The position numbers and the translations under genes are program-made. From Diphasiastrum complanatum (taxonomy: Eukaryota; Streptophyta; Lycopodiopsida; Lycopodiales; Lycopodiaceae), in NCBI GenBank assembly GCA_029204225.1, contig CM055099.1, positions 59,058,982 through 59,122,981 on the forward strand: 64,000 nt of DNA, in the 5' to 3' direction. This document shows positions 13,032 through 23,745 of this stretch, one piece after another. Positions within the stretch are counted from its first letter, which is position 1; each line of letters begins with the position of its first letter. The notes under the pieces are model-generated. The model had not been told where the DNA came from, searched no databases, and saw only the letters and a program-made list of their open reading frames with translations.

Positions 13032-13674
13032 ATGCGAATAGCTAAAGGCAATGAGCACAAAACGGCTTTTAAAACACGGTATGGGAGCCACGAATTCAGG
13101 GTGATGCCGTTCGGTCTAACAAATGCACCAGCCACCTTTTGCACGTTGATGAACAACATTTTTCAAGACTGCTTAGATGAATTTGTCATTGTGTACATCG
13201 ACAACTTGGTGTTTAGTCGTAGCCTCAAAGATCACATTAAACATTTAAGGACGGTCCTCCAACGACTGAGGAAGAACAGCTTGTTCGCGAAAAGAGAAAA
13301 ATGTGAATTTGTGGTAGAGGAAGTTGATTTCCTTGGATATGTTATATATAGGCTACGGACGAATTTGGATGGATCCTAAGAAGATCAAGACTATCTTGGA
13401 GTGGCTGGCTCCTAAAACTATTCACGACATCAAATCCTTTGTGGGCTTATGTAGCTTTTACAGGAGATTCATTGAGGCATTTAGCAAAATTGTGGCACCA
13501 CCGTTGGAGCAGACCAAGACTCATCTGAAGATGACATGGACACCAGAATGTGAAGCAGCGTTCCAAGAACTAAAACGAGGATCACTCAAGAATCCATCCT
13601 TGCCTTACCGGACTTTAGCAAACCTTTTGAAATATATACAAACGCGTCGAACTTTGCTATTGGGGCCGTGCTGA
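13032..13674 (+). pseudogene. Gypsy L RT palm and start of RNase H
   Basis: This continues the RT domain: [13 protein letters not shown] just upstream, then [14 protein letters not shown] and VYIDNLVFS. The universal catalytic pair reads ID-N instead of D-D, because codon 13203-13205 is AAC (Asn). A frame change occurs near 13350-13370: the reading moves from LGYVIY to the frame starting at about 13324, which carries WLAPKTIHDIKSFVGLCSFYRRFI. A further change occurs near 13600-13670 at the RNase H entry. With the lost aspartate, nonsense codon and frameshifts this RT cannot be functional. Confidence 0.85.
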
Positions 13675-14195
13675 TGCAAGACGAAAAACCTGTTGCATAT
13701 TTTTCAAAGAAATTGAGTAACGTAGAGCGACGATGGCCAACTCATGAAAAAGAAATGGTCTTAGTAGTTCAAGTAGTGGAGCATTGGAGACATTATGTGG
13801 CAGGAAAACCCTTTAAGACGTTCACTGATAATGTATCACTCAAGTACTTCTCATCCCAAGGTATGCTCACGCCAAGGCAAATGCGATGGCAAAACTTTCT
13901 CTCAAAATTCAATACAGACATTGTACACACGGCCGGAAAGAACAATGTGGTGGCGGAAGCACTAAGTAGACAGGAACACTTGATGGCAACGGTGACAACT
14001 CAGGTGACTGGCCTACTCCAAGAAATCAGGGAGAATTATGGTGCAGATGCGTTGGCGAAGGAATTAATGATCGAATTCCAGCTTAGAAAGCCTCATAAAC
14101 ATTTCACTTGGAGAGATCAAATGGTTGTTTATAAACAACGCGGAGTACATGTCCCAGACAACATCAACCTAAGGAAGAAAGTCTTTCATGTATGA
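13668..14195 (+). pseudogene. Gypsy L RNase H and RNase H-integrase linker
   Basis: The frame starts in the RNase H domain with KPVAYFSKKLSNVERRW and THEKEMVLVVQ, then TDNVSLKYF and MRWQNFLSKFN. It ends the domain with GKNNVVAEALSRQ. The conserved H of the TDH motif is replaced by N. After the linker it reads into the start of integrase and then stops just short of the HHCC finger core, where the reading passes to the next frame at about 14188. Confidence 0.8.
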
Positions 14196-15021
14196 ACTTC
14201 TCAAAAGAGGCTTCTATTGGCCAGGTATGTGGGCAGATGTTGAATCCTATGTGCAAACATGCCCGACATGTCAACAAGTAAAGGTGGAACCGCTAGCTCC
14301 AGCAGGACTACTCCAATTATTACCGGTACCAGCATACCCACGGGATTTGGTGAGCATGGATTTTATTGTTCAACTACCATGGTGCCAAGGCTTCGACTCA
14401 ATTTATGTGGTGGTTGATTGCTTTTCAAAGCAAATTCATCTGGTACCAACTAAAAGGTCAGTGACAGCTGAAAAAGTGGCAAGGTTATTTTTCAAATGTA
14501 TCTTCAAATACCACGGCCTGCCTAAAACGAATATTTCTGACCGAGACACCAAGTTCATCGGAAAGTTTTGGACTTGTCTATTTTGCCTCGTAGGAACTGG
14601 ACTAAATTTCAGCACTGCATATCACCCTCAGACAGATGGGCAAACAGAACAAGTCAATCGACAGATTGAACAATATTTACCAAATTATGTTGCTTGGGAC
14701 CAATCCGATTGGGTCAACTACTTGGATATTCTTGAGTTTGCACATAACAACCAAGTGAACAGATCTACTGGAAGGGCACCCTTCGAGATAAGCAATGGTC
14801 GGCTACCGATTGTTCCAAGCTCTTTTCTTACAAGCGTGCAAGAAACTCTAGTACCCACTGTGGAGGAATTCATCAATGAGTGGCACACAAAGCTGACAGA
14901 GGTGAAGTCATTTTTAGAGCAGTCCCAAAGAAGTATGGTGACTCAGATTGAGAATCTTCACCCCTTTCTCCTCCTGTTATTCGTCCAACTCCTTAGCAGG
15001 TTTCATCACCAAAAGTGTTGA
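14188..15021 (+). pseudogene. Gypsy L integrase
   Basis: Gypsy integrase in order: ELLKRGFYWPGMWADV, the CPTCQQVK half of the zinc finger, and the catalytic core with the first Asp in VSMDFI, the second in ISDRDTKF, and the Glu in TDGQTEQVNR, giving an apparently intact D-D-E triad. FAHNNQVNRSTGRAPFEI and a long C-terminal segment follow. The His part of the HHCC finger lies in the previous frame, so a frameshift separates the two. After about residue 255 (near 14950) the sequence no longer resembles integrase and the remainder of the frame is fortuitous. Confidence 0.85.
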
Positions 15022-16399
15022 TTACCCAAGAGGAGCTAGATAAAATAACAGAGAAATCTGTAAATATTGTTTCCACTTCTGTACATAATCTTTTTGTGAG
15101 AATTCCATACAATCTAGCCCAGGTTTTTTTTTTATTCTGACCATTATAATCAATACGAGGCCTACCTAGCTAACAAGATTGATCTTCTCAACAACTTTTT
15201 TGATTTTTTTCTTCCGATTACACGTAGAAGCTTTAGACTAGGTCCCAAATTTTGTGTTGAGCTAAAAGATAAGACCTCAGAAATTTCAGATGCAATAGTA
15301 GAGGCCGGAGTTTCTTTTTTGCAGAATAGTATTAGTTTCGATTCCCATGGTACAGTTTTTGTAGTTAGTCCATTTTTCATGGGAGCAGTAAAGGCGAAAG
15401 AAGCCAATTTTGAGAAGGCTGTCTATTTTATCGAGTGCAGTCCTATGGCGAAATTCTATTTGATTCCATATGAAAATAAGTAAGGATTGCTCTTTTGTTT
15501 TTGTTGCTTTAATCTGCATTGTTGCATGCCTCATTGCTTTAATAAGAATGGAATTTTCTCATAAATATGAATTTATCGATATTTGTATCTTGGTTGCTGC
15601 AGTCGGCATTGGAGCCTAAACATTCTTTTTGTAAAGATAAATAAGGAGAGAGTATCAAATTTTCTATGTGTAAAATTAAACTCAGCTGCAAATACACATA
15701 GAGAATTCAATTCTCTACTTCATGATGTCGTTCGAGAAATACCGACAACGACAACTTCATTTGGAGATATAACCATTAAATCTCTCAAGGTATATTCAAT
15801 TTATCTCTGATATGCATGTATTCCTTTTTTAAGTCAAATGTATCGTCATAGCATAAATAAAATTTCTATCATAATATTACTAATTTTTGTTCTATATATG
15901 CAGTGTGTACAGCAAAATGATGCTTTTACTTGTGCATGGTTCATCCTGTACAATACAAAGCTATTTTTTGAATGGTATAATTTACAAACGGATGTAGATA
16001 TTGAAAAGGTAATATTCTATTCATTTGTAGTTCATTTCATTCTGATTCATATTTTATTACTATCATTGTTTGTAATTTGCTGATTCTCGTGTTTTGTGAT
16101 GACAGTTCACTCTTGAGCCGTATACTCTTGATGATGTATATAGATTTCGGCAAGAGTTGATGAGAACCTTTGCCCAGTACGATCTAAGCGTTGCACCTGC
16201 AATCGAGGGCCCTCAAAAGAAAGCTGCTCCTATCTTAATAGTCTTTTAGGTTGTTCAGGATGCAGATCTTATTTTATATGATCAAAAAGAAAAAAAAGTC
16301 CTTCCTAATACAAAGGAAGGCGATTTTGTAACAGATATTTCTCTTTCCTTAAAAGGCATTGAGGCCCTTCCCAAAACAGAGTCGATGTGGAATAACTAG
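14965..16399 (+). pseudogene. Spliced Ulp1/C48-like SUMO-protease gene segment
   Basis: Four coding blocks join in frame through three GT-AG introns: a first block to 15479, then 15603-15789, 15904-16008 and 16106 onward. Block 2 begins RHWSLNILFVKI, the His-Trp strand of Ulp1-type cysteine proteases. Block 3 begins CVQQNDAFTCAWFIL, resembling the Gln/Cys motif, with the candidate nucleophile Cys at 15931-15933. The catalytic Asp position appears to be Asn (AAC, 15679-15681). A one-base change in a poly-T run near 15124-15133, or an unmodelled intron, separates the upstream frame. TAG at 16247-16249 may be the true end or a nonsense codon; the frame reopens for 49 codons to TAG at 16397-16399. 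The 5' end is missing or merges with gypsy L. It could be a host gene relic or cargo of a Mutator-like transposon, which often carry C48 domains. Confidence 0.6.
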
Positions 16400-17072
16400 A
16401 TCTTGTAACTATGGATTGCAATCTTGGGAAGAATTTGGAAATGGTATGGAAACCAGTTTTAACAAGGTGCAGTCAAGCGGTGACAATAGGCATGAGTTTT
16501 TTTATTAGAGCAAGTAAAAAGGACTTTTGAGAAGGTCAAATTTTGATCCAAATAAGACTTCTACACTGAAAATCTTGTTGAGCTAATGAAGTTTGCTTTG
16601 TACAGCACTGAAATCCGAGGTCACAAGGAGAAGTTATGAGAATTCACAGAATTCAAAAAAATTCAATGTATATAAGAACTTACAAAAGGGGTAACGACAA
16701 ATAGAAAAATAAATAAAATCGGAGGAATGATTACAAAAGTAAAGTTATTGTATTGGGCTCAGAGAACGGAGCACTTTTTGCTCGTGCAGTACTAAAATCT
16801 GAGATCATATTAAAAGCCTTATCAGTTTTTTAATACTGATATAGAAAATATAAAAAAATTGATTGAATAGAGATCTATTTGTAAATAGAGAGACATGAAA
16901 AAAAAAAAGATACAATCATTTTACTTGTAAACAACCCGTTTATGAGCTTTTTTTATTGATATCACAATAGATTCTTACAATCAGCTTGTGTCCATAGTCT
17001 AATACTGGAATGCAATTTTTCTATAATGATAAAAAGACATGATGATTGGCATGTATTTGCTGATAGTGAATC
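16400..17072. other. Unassigned AT-rich DNA between convergent gene segments
   Basis: Nothing recognisable is seen. Several A/T homopolymer runs occur. Confidence 0.45.
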
Positions 17073-18475
17073 TCAACGTTCTTCCATAAGTTGGATTGCT
17101 TCGCCAATATCTTTGCATTTGATCTCGAGCTCATGTCTTTTATGTACCTGCATAAAACTAATACAAAATTAGTTAGAATTAGTACCGAGTTTGTATTAGA
17201 AAGTTTTGATTGAAACTATTCATAAAAGATCAAGTGTTTACACTTACTTACGAGTTTACCATTGAAAATGAATCTGAAGTCTGAAAGTACATCATCTTGT
17301 AGGAGCAATAGTTTCTGTCGGATGTAGTTTAGACTCCAATCTTCTTTCACCTCAACACATGTCAAAACGGCATCATTGTATATAATTTCAATATTTTTTC
17401 GTTTTGAATGTCCACTGGCTTCCAAGTCTTGATCGAGTGACACCCATTTACCTTTATTTTTTTTCCATCTTTGATAATGGAAGCATAAGCTCAACATTTG
17501 TTTTTCAATTTGATAACGGAAGCACATGGAAGACATTTTATTCTGCATTCTATTTCTCCATCTGATCTTTTGTCCCAGCCTTCATCCATAAGTTCAGATA
17601 ATAAACTATTTGATAAATTTTTGCATAAAAACATCATTGGGATTTTGTGTACATTGACACTTGAAAAGAAATCCACAAATATATTCAAGGAAATAAACCA
17701 ACTCAATCTGACTATTTTTTATCCCGTGCTCATTTTTAATGAATTTTTTACATCATTATATATCTTGCAACGAAATGATTCTGAAACTGTAGCATCTCAT
17801 GCAATCCAATCATCACTTTCAAAACTAGGTAATGGAATTGGTACTATTTGTCCAAAATTTTCTTTTGTATCAGGAATGTACATTGATTCATAAAAAAAGA
17901 TTCCACTATCAGCTAGATCTTTTGTAGTTCTACCTCGATATTGCAGCTGTCCAATATCAGTGTAAATAACATCTAACACACCTGCTAAAGATCCACTCGA
18001 CTCCCATTCATTTATGTTGAATGGATATAAATCTGCAAGAGAAAAATGATCAGATTGGCAAGTTTACTATTAGATATTTATGAATGACAAAAATCAAAGT
18101 ATCAAAAATATCAATACTCTCAGTTGCTTTTTTTGTGATCCTGACGGTTGAATCCTTGCACATTTATCTCTGAATGCATATATACATGTTGGACTAGAAT
18201 TTCAGAAATAGATTTTTGTCCTGATAATGTTCTGAAATCCAAAATTCTGGCCTTCCAATAAGATCGAAATGATAGTTTTGACCTTTTCCTTTTTCGAAAT
18301 GCTCCTCTTGATGATGGATGCATCAAAACCCAAGAGTTTTTTGAATATTTTTTTGGCACCCATAATCCATTATCATCTGTCTCATTTCAATATTTTTGGG
18401 TCTCTTCGAGCAGTGATGAGCTGGAAGGGCAGGCCTCATCAACCAATAGCATTTCCACATGCTGCCTGACGAAAC
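17073..18475 (-). pseudogene. Unidentified spliced gene segment, convergent to the Ulp1-like segment
   Basis: The last exon (17147-17073, VHKRHELEIKC to the stop TGA) joins in frame across a 104-bp intron (donor GTAAGT at 17251, acceptor CAG at 17148-17150) to an exon ending in DFRFIFNGKL at 17252. The join reads as one domain with VEVKEDWSLNYIRQKL before it. Another exon starts after CAG at 18033-18035 (LYPFNINEWES ... IGQLQYRGRTTKDL). Between them are two in-frame stops (near 17796 and 17727) and a frame change near 17550. Further upstream (18120-18475) readable pieces occur in two frames. I do not recognise the family. The terminal domain has the look of a small beta-grasp, ubiquitin-like fold, but that is a guess. 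It is probably a decayed gene. Confidence 0.45.
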
Positions 18476-18639
18476 ATCAATATATTTAGAAAGTTTTTAT
18501 TTTATTTATATTTGGAAAATTCTATGTTACGTAGAACCCCGAAGCTAAGGTTTCAATTGGTCCACATGGCAACGAAAATAAAAATAAAAAATAAAAAAGC
18601 ATCTTTTTCAAAGACCCTCGTCGGGCTCTAAGTTTCTCT

Positions 18640-18741
18640 AATGTGTGATTGTCGGGTTGGACTCACACATGCAGGGTGCCAAATCCCTCTCACTTATTAA
18701 CTAGGGTTAGGGTTGTCTTAAGATCTGCAAACCCTCCAACA
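18640..18741 (-). repeat. Gypsy B 3' LTR, start only
   Basis: On the minus strand the LTR begins TGTTGGAGGGTTTGC at 18741, directly after a polypurine tract. The first ~100 bp match the start of the gypsy G LTR (42740-42837), including a GGTTAGGGTTG telobox-like stretch. Similarity fades to the left and the LTR end is not found. Confidence 0.6.
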
Positions 18742-18756
18742 GTATCCCCCCATGAA
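18742..18756 (-). promoter_or_regulatory. Gypsy B polypurine tract
   Basis: Minus strand CATGGGGGGATAC immediately before the TG of the 3' LTR, as expected for the plus-strand primer of reverse transcription. Confidence 0.65.
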
Positions 18757-21566
18757 AACTAATGGTGGCCCTATGACACCTCGTGAGATTATTCATGTGG
18801 GGCTCTGGTTGGCTGCTCTTCGTACCTTGATGAGATGGTACTGCACTTTCTCCATGAATTCCAGGCGATCTGTATTGAAATCGGACTTGTACAGAAAAAA
18901 AAACACTTATTCGCATCTGTAATCCATTTTGAGATCGTCCATGCTGTGAATCTGGACTCTCATGCTCCTACCAGCATCGCAGCACGATAGTACAAATGAG
19001 CTATCGACAACTAATCTTGTACATTGTCGGACGCCATTGGAGCATTTGGATCAAAAGCCAATTGAGGTAGGCAATCATCCCATTTAGTTGAAACAGACCC
19101 CAACTTGGACAAGTCATTTGCAAAGAGTGTTGATTGTCTAACCGTTGGATCTGGCAAAGGGCTCTTCTGAAATCAATGGCAATTGACCAACTATATTTCT
19201 GGTAGATTATGGGCTAATTTTGGGTATGGATACTGATTTGGTCCATTGGAATACCCAAATCTTTCCATTTATTGTGTCATGGCATTGGCACGTAGTATGG
19301 ATCTACTCACAATTGGCGAGGACTCGCAACACAGCTCCTGATAGAATCTAGAGCTTTCTCAAAAACTGTTTTTTGCCAATCTGGTTGCTCACCCAATGCG
19401 GGTAGCTTATCCAACTCTTTCCCGACTTCAATCTTTGAAGTCCAAAACTTAATGACCCAACCACCCCTTGAGGAGTCATGTGAATGTTGTTGTAAAAAAT
19501 TTTGAATCTACTCCTCGACGGTGACAGGTTTTTGAAACAAGGGCTTTGCCTTTGATGTTGACGGCCTCGCTTTGGTGGCTTGTGCTTTTGTGACTTCTTC
19601 AGCATCTGCCCCGTAATCCAGTCATGTATCTCCTTGACCTTGATCTTGCTGGGATGGTGAGAAATGAGGTAGCACTGGTATTTGAATCTGGGGGTTTAAT
19701 TCAAGGACCTGAAGGGCTACTTTTTCATAATCTTTGATTACCGTTTTTGCCTTGGCCAACTCAGTCGATGCTCTGCGTTTGAGCTTATCAAATCGGTCTT
19801 GAAACTCTGCCAATGAGGTTTGATAAGTCTCAACCTTTTTAAACAAGCCTCTTGTGAGATAGGACAATCTAGAATTTGTGTTTGCAGATATGTGTCTCAT
19901 TCAAGGGTGGTTGCATCCACTTCACCTCGAAGTCGCTCTTGATCAAGGCTAGCCATATCTAGTTGCCCTTGAAGCAGCAAAACTTGTTGTTTGGCATCTT
20001 GAACAACTTTGTCCACTTGACAATTGTCAGAAGATTTTGGAGTGTAACCACATAGCCTTCGAGGGTTTCAACTAATTGCTTGGCCTTTTTGAACTCGTAT
20101 TCTGACTTCTCTTCATGTTGTTTGGCGATCTTCACTTCTCGATTCAGCTAAATCACCTTCTGGCTAATCAAAGTGTTCTCGAATCCTAAATCATAAATTC
20201 ATTTTTCCATGTCCTTCTTCCGATCCATCATGGTCTGGATCATCCGTCTAAGGTGTGAATGGATTCCAAGGACGTCACCAGAATCCAAGGGTGTTGAGGA
20301 TGTAGCAGCAACAACAACAACAGGAGGAATAGCAACTCCAGGTGTTGTTCTGGTTTGACATTGAGGTTGTGTCTCCTTGTATCCTTCAGACACCATGGCA
20401 TTGTACTGCTTCGGAGATTTAACCACATGAACGATCCTAATGGTGTCTAGTGCCTCCTCTTCTTGAGGATCAGAGTACAAAGAGGCATCACAAAAAGTTC
20501 ACTACCCCTAAGGGATCAGAATCATCAAACATGTCCATGAGATTTTGCGTATTCGGTGAAATAGCTTGAGTGTGTGGAGGCGGCTTGGGTAGTTGTGACT
20601 AGAATGGTATCTCCAATGGTCACAGACTAATTCTGTGAGAAATCAGAGGCTATGGAAGCGTCAGAGGATGGAAGAATGGGAAGTGTAGAGCGGATTGCAG
20701 TAGGGGGTGGTATCCAGTTGAAGTTGGTTGCCTGGTACGACGACAAGATGCGGGAGGTGAGTCTAGAATAACTACCTCGCTGTGAACCCGTCGGTGACTA
20801 GATGCCTGGCGAGAAGACTTGGCTGGTGATGCGTCTTTGTAGATGGATATGAATGATTCAGCACAGAAGCCACAAATCCTATTATCTAGGTATGAAGCAG
20901 ATAAGGTGGACAAAAGAGAGCCAACAACAAACTATTGCTTAGTATTACCCTTAATAGCTCTCTTAAGCTCCCCAAAAATCATTTTAAACCAGTTATAAGG
21001 TTCCAATGGTTTTTTTATCAAACTTGTAATTGGATTCAACTATGCAGTGGAGTCTCTGAGATGAAATGTGTTCCTTCTTGGGGTTGCCAACCATCAGGAA
21101 GTTGTTCAGCAGTTGTGTGTGCAGCGGCATAAATGGTAGGATCTCGGATGGACTCTTGCAAATAACCATCATTCATCCAGTAAAGTTCGATGGTCATATC
21201 AATAAAAGGTTTTATGACATTCTTGGTATGCTTGTGGTTTGGTGAAGGCTAGGTCCTTGAAGATATGCCTATAGCAGCAAGGGCGGCTTCAGTAACACGC
21301 ACCTTGTGGGTGTCTCCTTGGTAGGTAATATAAAATTTACACTTCTCCTTTGTCGAAGTACTAAAGGCCATTGTAATGAATTGCATATTAATTTTGCTAG
21401 AAAAGATGCGCCTGTGGATGAGCAGAGGCTCCGCAAGGGTCATCCATTGAGCCACCATGCTTGTGCTAGGAAGTATCATAATGCTCGTTGCAGTTGGAAC
21501 ATCACGATGAATGATATAACACAGAGAGTGAGTAGTATCGGTAGAAGACATGATTATAGAAGCCAA
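18757..21566 (-). pseudogene. Gypsy B region between pol and 3' LTR: degenerate coiled-coil protein
   Basis: Sense-strand reading frames run through this region with many stops and frame changes. From the right: a start MASIIMSSTDTTHSL at 21566, a segment ending VTEAALAAIG, then DMTIELYWMNDGYLQ and HTTAEQLPDGWQP. A low-complexity Pro/Val/Ala stretch lies at 20199-20480. A heptad-like coiled coil follows at 19622-19900 (LFKKVETYQTSLAEFQDRF, LKRRASTELAKAK). It is not gag or pol. Extra proteins after pol in Tat/Athila-type elements are sometimes called env-like or carry domains captured from the host. I cannot assign this one. It is clearly not intact. Confidence 0.45.
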
Positions 21567-22394
21567 AAATTGAGAGCAAATGATGCAAGAGTGTATCAGA
21601 AAGCTGTATGAAAGTTTTGGTCGCGAGAAAATTTTGCAAAAGGAGAAATGAAATCAAATTCAGCCCTTTTATAAGCTGATTTTTTTATTTTGGAGGGTCC
21701 ATTAGGCAAAGTACTAGTTTGGCTCATCAATTGTGGACAAAAATTTGCAGGCATGTTCAGTCCTGTGAAAATAACTTCTAGAAATCTCAATGAAGGTTCT
21801 TGACAACTGTGGTAGCCTGGCAAAGGTTTTGAAGGTCTGACAAAGGTTCATCAAACCTTCGCCTAAGGACATCCTTCGTCTAGGTACTGCATTTAATGAC
21901 AATTTTGAGGATATCAACCTATGGACAACCTAATTTTGGCATTTTGAATTCATTTTTCAAGTCGGTGAAGGGCCTTAATGATGATATCAGGGTCGACGAA
22001 GGTTCCCAAATTGGTAAGCTTTTGAATGTTTGCTTGACTTCAAAACAGATAGTACATCTGCAAGATAACCTTCGCCCAACTCAATATAGGTGTATCTGAA
22101 CTGGATGTATGATCTAGCAACTCAGCGAAGGTTTCTGAAATAGTATGTTCAAGATTTACTCAAAAGGTGATTTTTTAAGTAAGTTCTCATCAATATGTGA
22201 TTCTTGAAAATACTTTTCTTCAACTTTTTCTGATCTGATGACTTCTTCTTTTTTTTTACTTTTACTCATCATTATTTTCTTTTTTCTTTATTTTACTGTC
22301 TTTTCCAAAAAAAGAATCAACCAAGTAGTGAAAAAAAAAAAAGAAATTGCAAAACAACAAACGTAAAACTGATAAGGTGTTGGATCATGTTGGT
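21567..22394 (-). other. Gypsy B spacer between pol and downstream region
   Basis: No coherent reading frame. A recurring element on the plus strand, GCGAAGGTT/GACAAAGGTT (near 21820-22130), appears several times in degenerate form. Confidence 0.45.
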
Positions 22395-23137
22395 TGAACT
22401 GGCTACCAAAACTTGCATAGTCGGCTGCCATTCACTAGAGTATCAAATCGTTTTCCATCCAAATGTTCTAAAATAACTGCTCCGTAGGACATTATCTCTT
22501 TAACTTTGTATGGTCCTTCACCTGAACGACTTGCTTCAACCGTTTTTGTCATAATGATGCAGAGAATCTTATTGAAAGATTCAACTTGTCCATTTCTCTT
22601 CGGATACTACGAAGTACTAAACTGGTGTATAACGAAAAAGTCTTCCAACAAACACTTTATCGTTTCATTAACAAAGTGTGTTCCGTGATCACTTACAATC
22701 TCGATAGGACATCCAAATCTAACAATGATGCATTCATACAGGAACTTCGTCGTAGACTTAGCACCGGCAACTCTAACTGCTTTTGCCTCGACCCTCTTGG
22801 TCATATAATCCATTGCTACGATGATATATCTGGCTTGAGATCCTCTTGTCGCAGGATGAATAGGACCAACATAATCAAGACCCCATTTCTCGAATGGTGC
22901 TTGCAATAAAACTGGATGCAAAGATTCATAATTCTGCTTCATAGGACGTCGTGCTCGTTGACATACATTGCATGATTGAATATAGTTTTTGGTATCCTTA
23001 TGAAGTGTCAGCCACCAACACCCTGATTGTAAAAGTTTGCGAACAGTGATATCTGTTGAAAAATGTCCACCTGCCATCCCATCATGTGAGAACATGATTA
23101 GTTTAGGTACTTCATGAGGCAACACACATCTTCTCAA
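22395..23137 (-). pseudogene. Gypsy B integrase
   Basis: The longest open piece (23137-22607) shows the HHCC finger end (CNVCQRARRP), then GLDYVGPIHPATRGSQARYI, MDYMTKRVEAKAVR, and RFGCPIEIVSDHGTHF. The first and second catalytic Asp are present (GLDYVG, SDHG). The Glu segment is beyond a stop at 22607. Downstream the conserved C-terminal strand GAVILEHLDG ... TLVNGSRLCKFW is readable to a TAG at about 22395, which marks the end of pol. Integrase is therefore full length in extent but broken by stops. Confidence 0.82.
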
Positions 23138-23745
23138 AATATCATCAATTCCACGTCAATACAATTGGCCCGCAATCAATTGATAAGGTTGTGTCTTAAG
23201 AATCAATTGTTTCTTTTGTGCTTTTGTCAAAGAGTCGTTAGGTATCTGTTGCCCACTCAGGTATTGCTTCAACATAAAACAATGCAACATTTGGTAGTTC
23301 ATCATCCACTTCACTATTAACTGGTGCTGATTTTATTCTTGAAACATAGTCAACAAGATAATGTTGTTTGCCTTTTCGCACCACAATTCAAAAATCAAAT
23401 TTGGTCCATAATAGTAGCCATCTTGCAATACGTCCTGTATTGCACGTCTTGTTCACCAAATAAAGCAACGGTTGGTGATCAGTATAAAATACAAAATGCA
23501 TTGCCATTACATATTGTTGAAATTTCTTAAAACCATGGCCAACGCTTCTCGTTCTATTGTCGAATAATTCTTCTCAGAATCTATAAGCTGTCCGCTTGCA
23601 AATCTGATGGGATAGTCCTTCTTGTATTCACTTGGCTATGTCAAAACTGATCCAGTAGCATATTTTGATGTATCAATATGAACATGAAACTCTATTTGGT
23701 GCAGAAGCTACAAGTTTTTTCAATTTTTCAAATGCTTCCAATGCC
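23138..23745 (-). pseudogene. Gypsy B RNase H
   Basis: Minus-strand pieces of RNase H are readable between RT and integrase: FYTDHQPLLYLVNKTC around 23440-23490 and a HYLVDYVSRIKSAP segment near 23330-23370 that marks the domain end. The reading shifts frame several times. The same motifs occur in gypsy H at about 62390-62550. Confidence 0.75.

Larger units (their letters stand above)
10906..14960 (+). mobile_element. Ty3/gypsy retrotransposon L, decayed
   Basis: A plus-strand gypsy element in the order PBS, long leader, protease, RT, RNase H, integrase. The LTR lies within about 10912-11320 but its start is not certain. No gag is readable between the PBS and the protease. The pol reading frame is broken by one nonsense codon and at least three frame changes. 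Similarity to integrase ends near 14950, where the Ulp1-like segment begins. No 3' LTR is recognised. RT and integrase wording (FSTAYHPQTDGQTE) is of the plant chromovirus-like type, but no chromodomain is seen. Confidence 0.85.

Noticed and set aside
17498-17893. 131-codon plus-strand frame
   Set aside because: It is antisense to the better-supported spliced minus-strand segment and has no recognisable domain.
18700-18720. CTAGGGTTAGGGTTG as an interstitial telomere repeat
   Set aside because: Only two units, and the same stretch occurs at the equivalent place in the gypsy G LTR; it is part of the LTR start.
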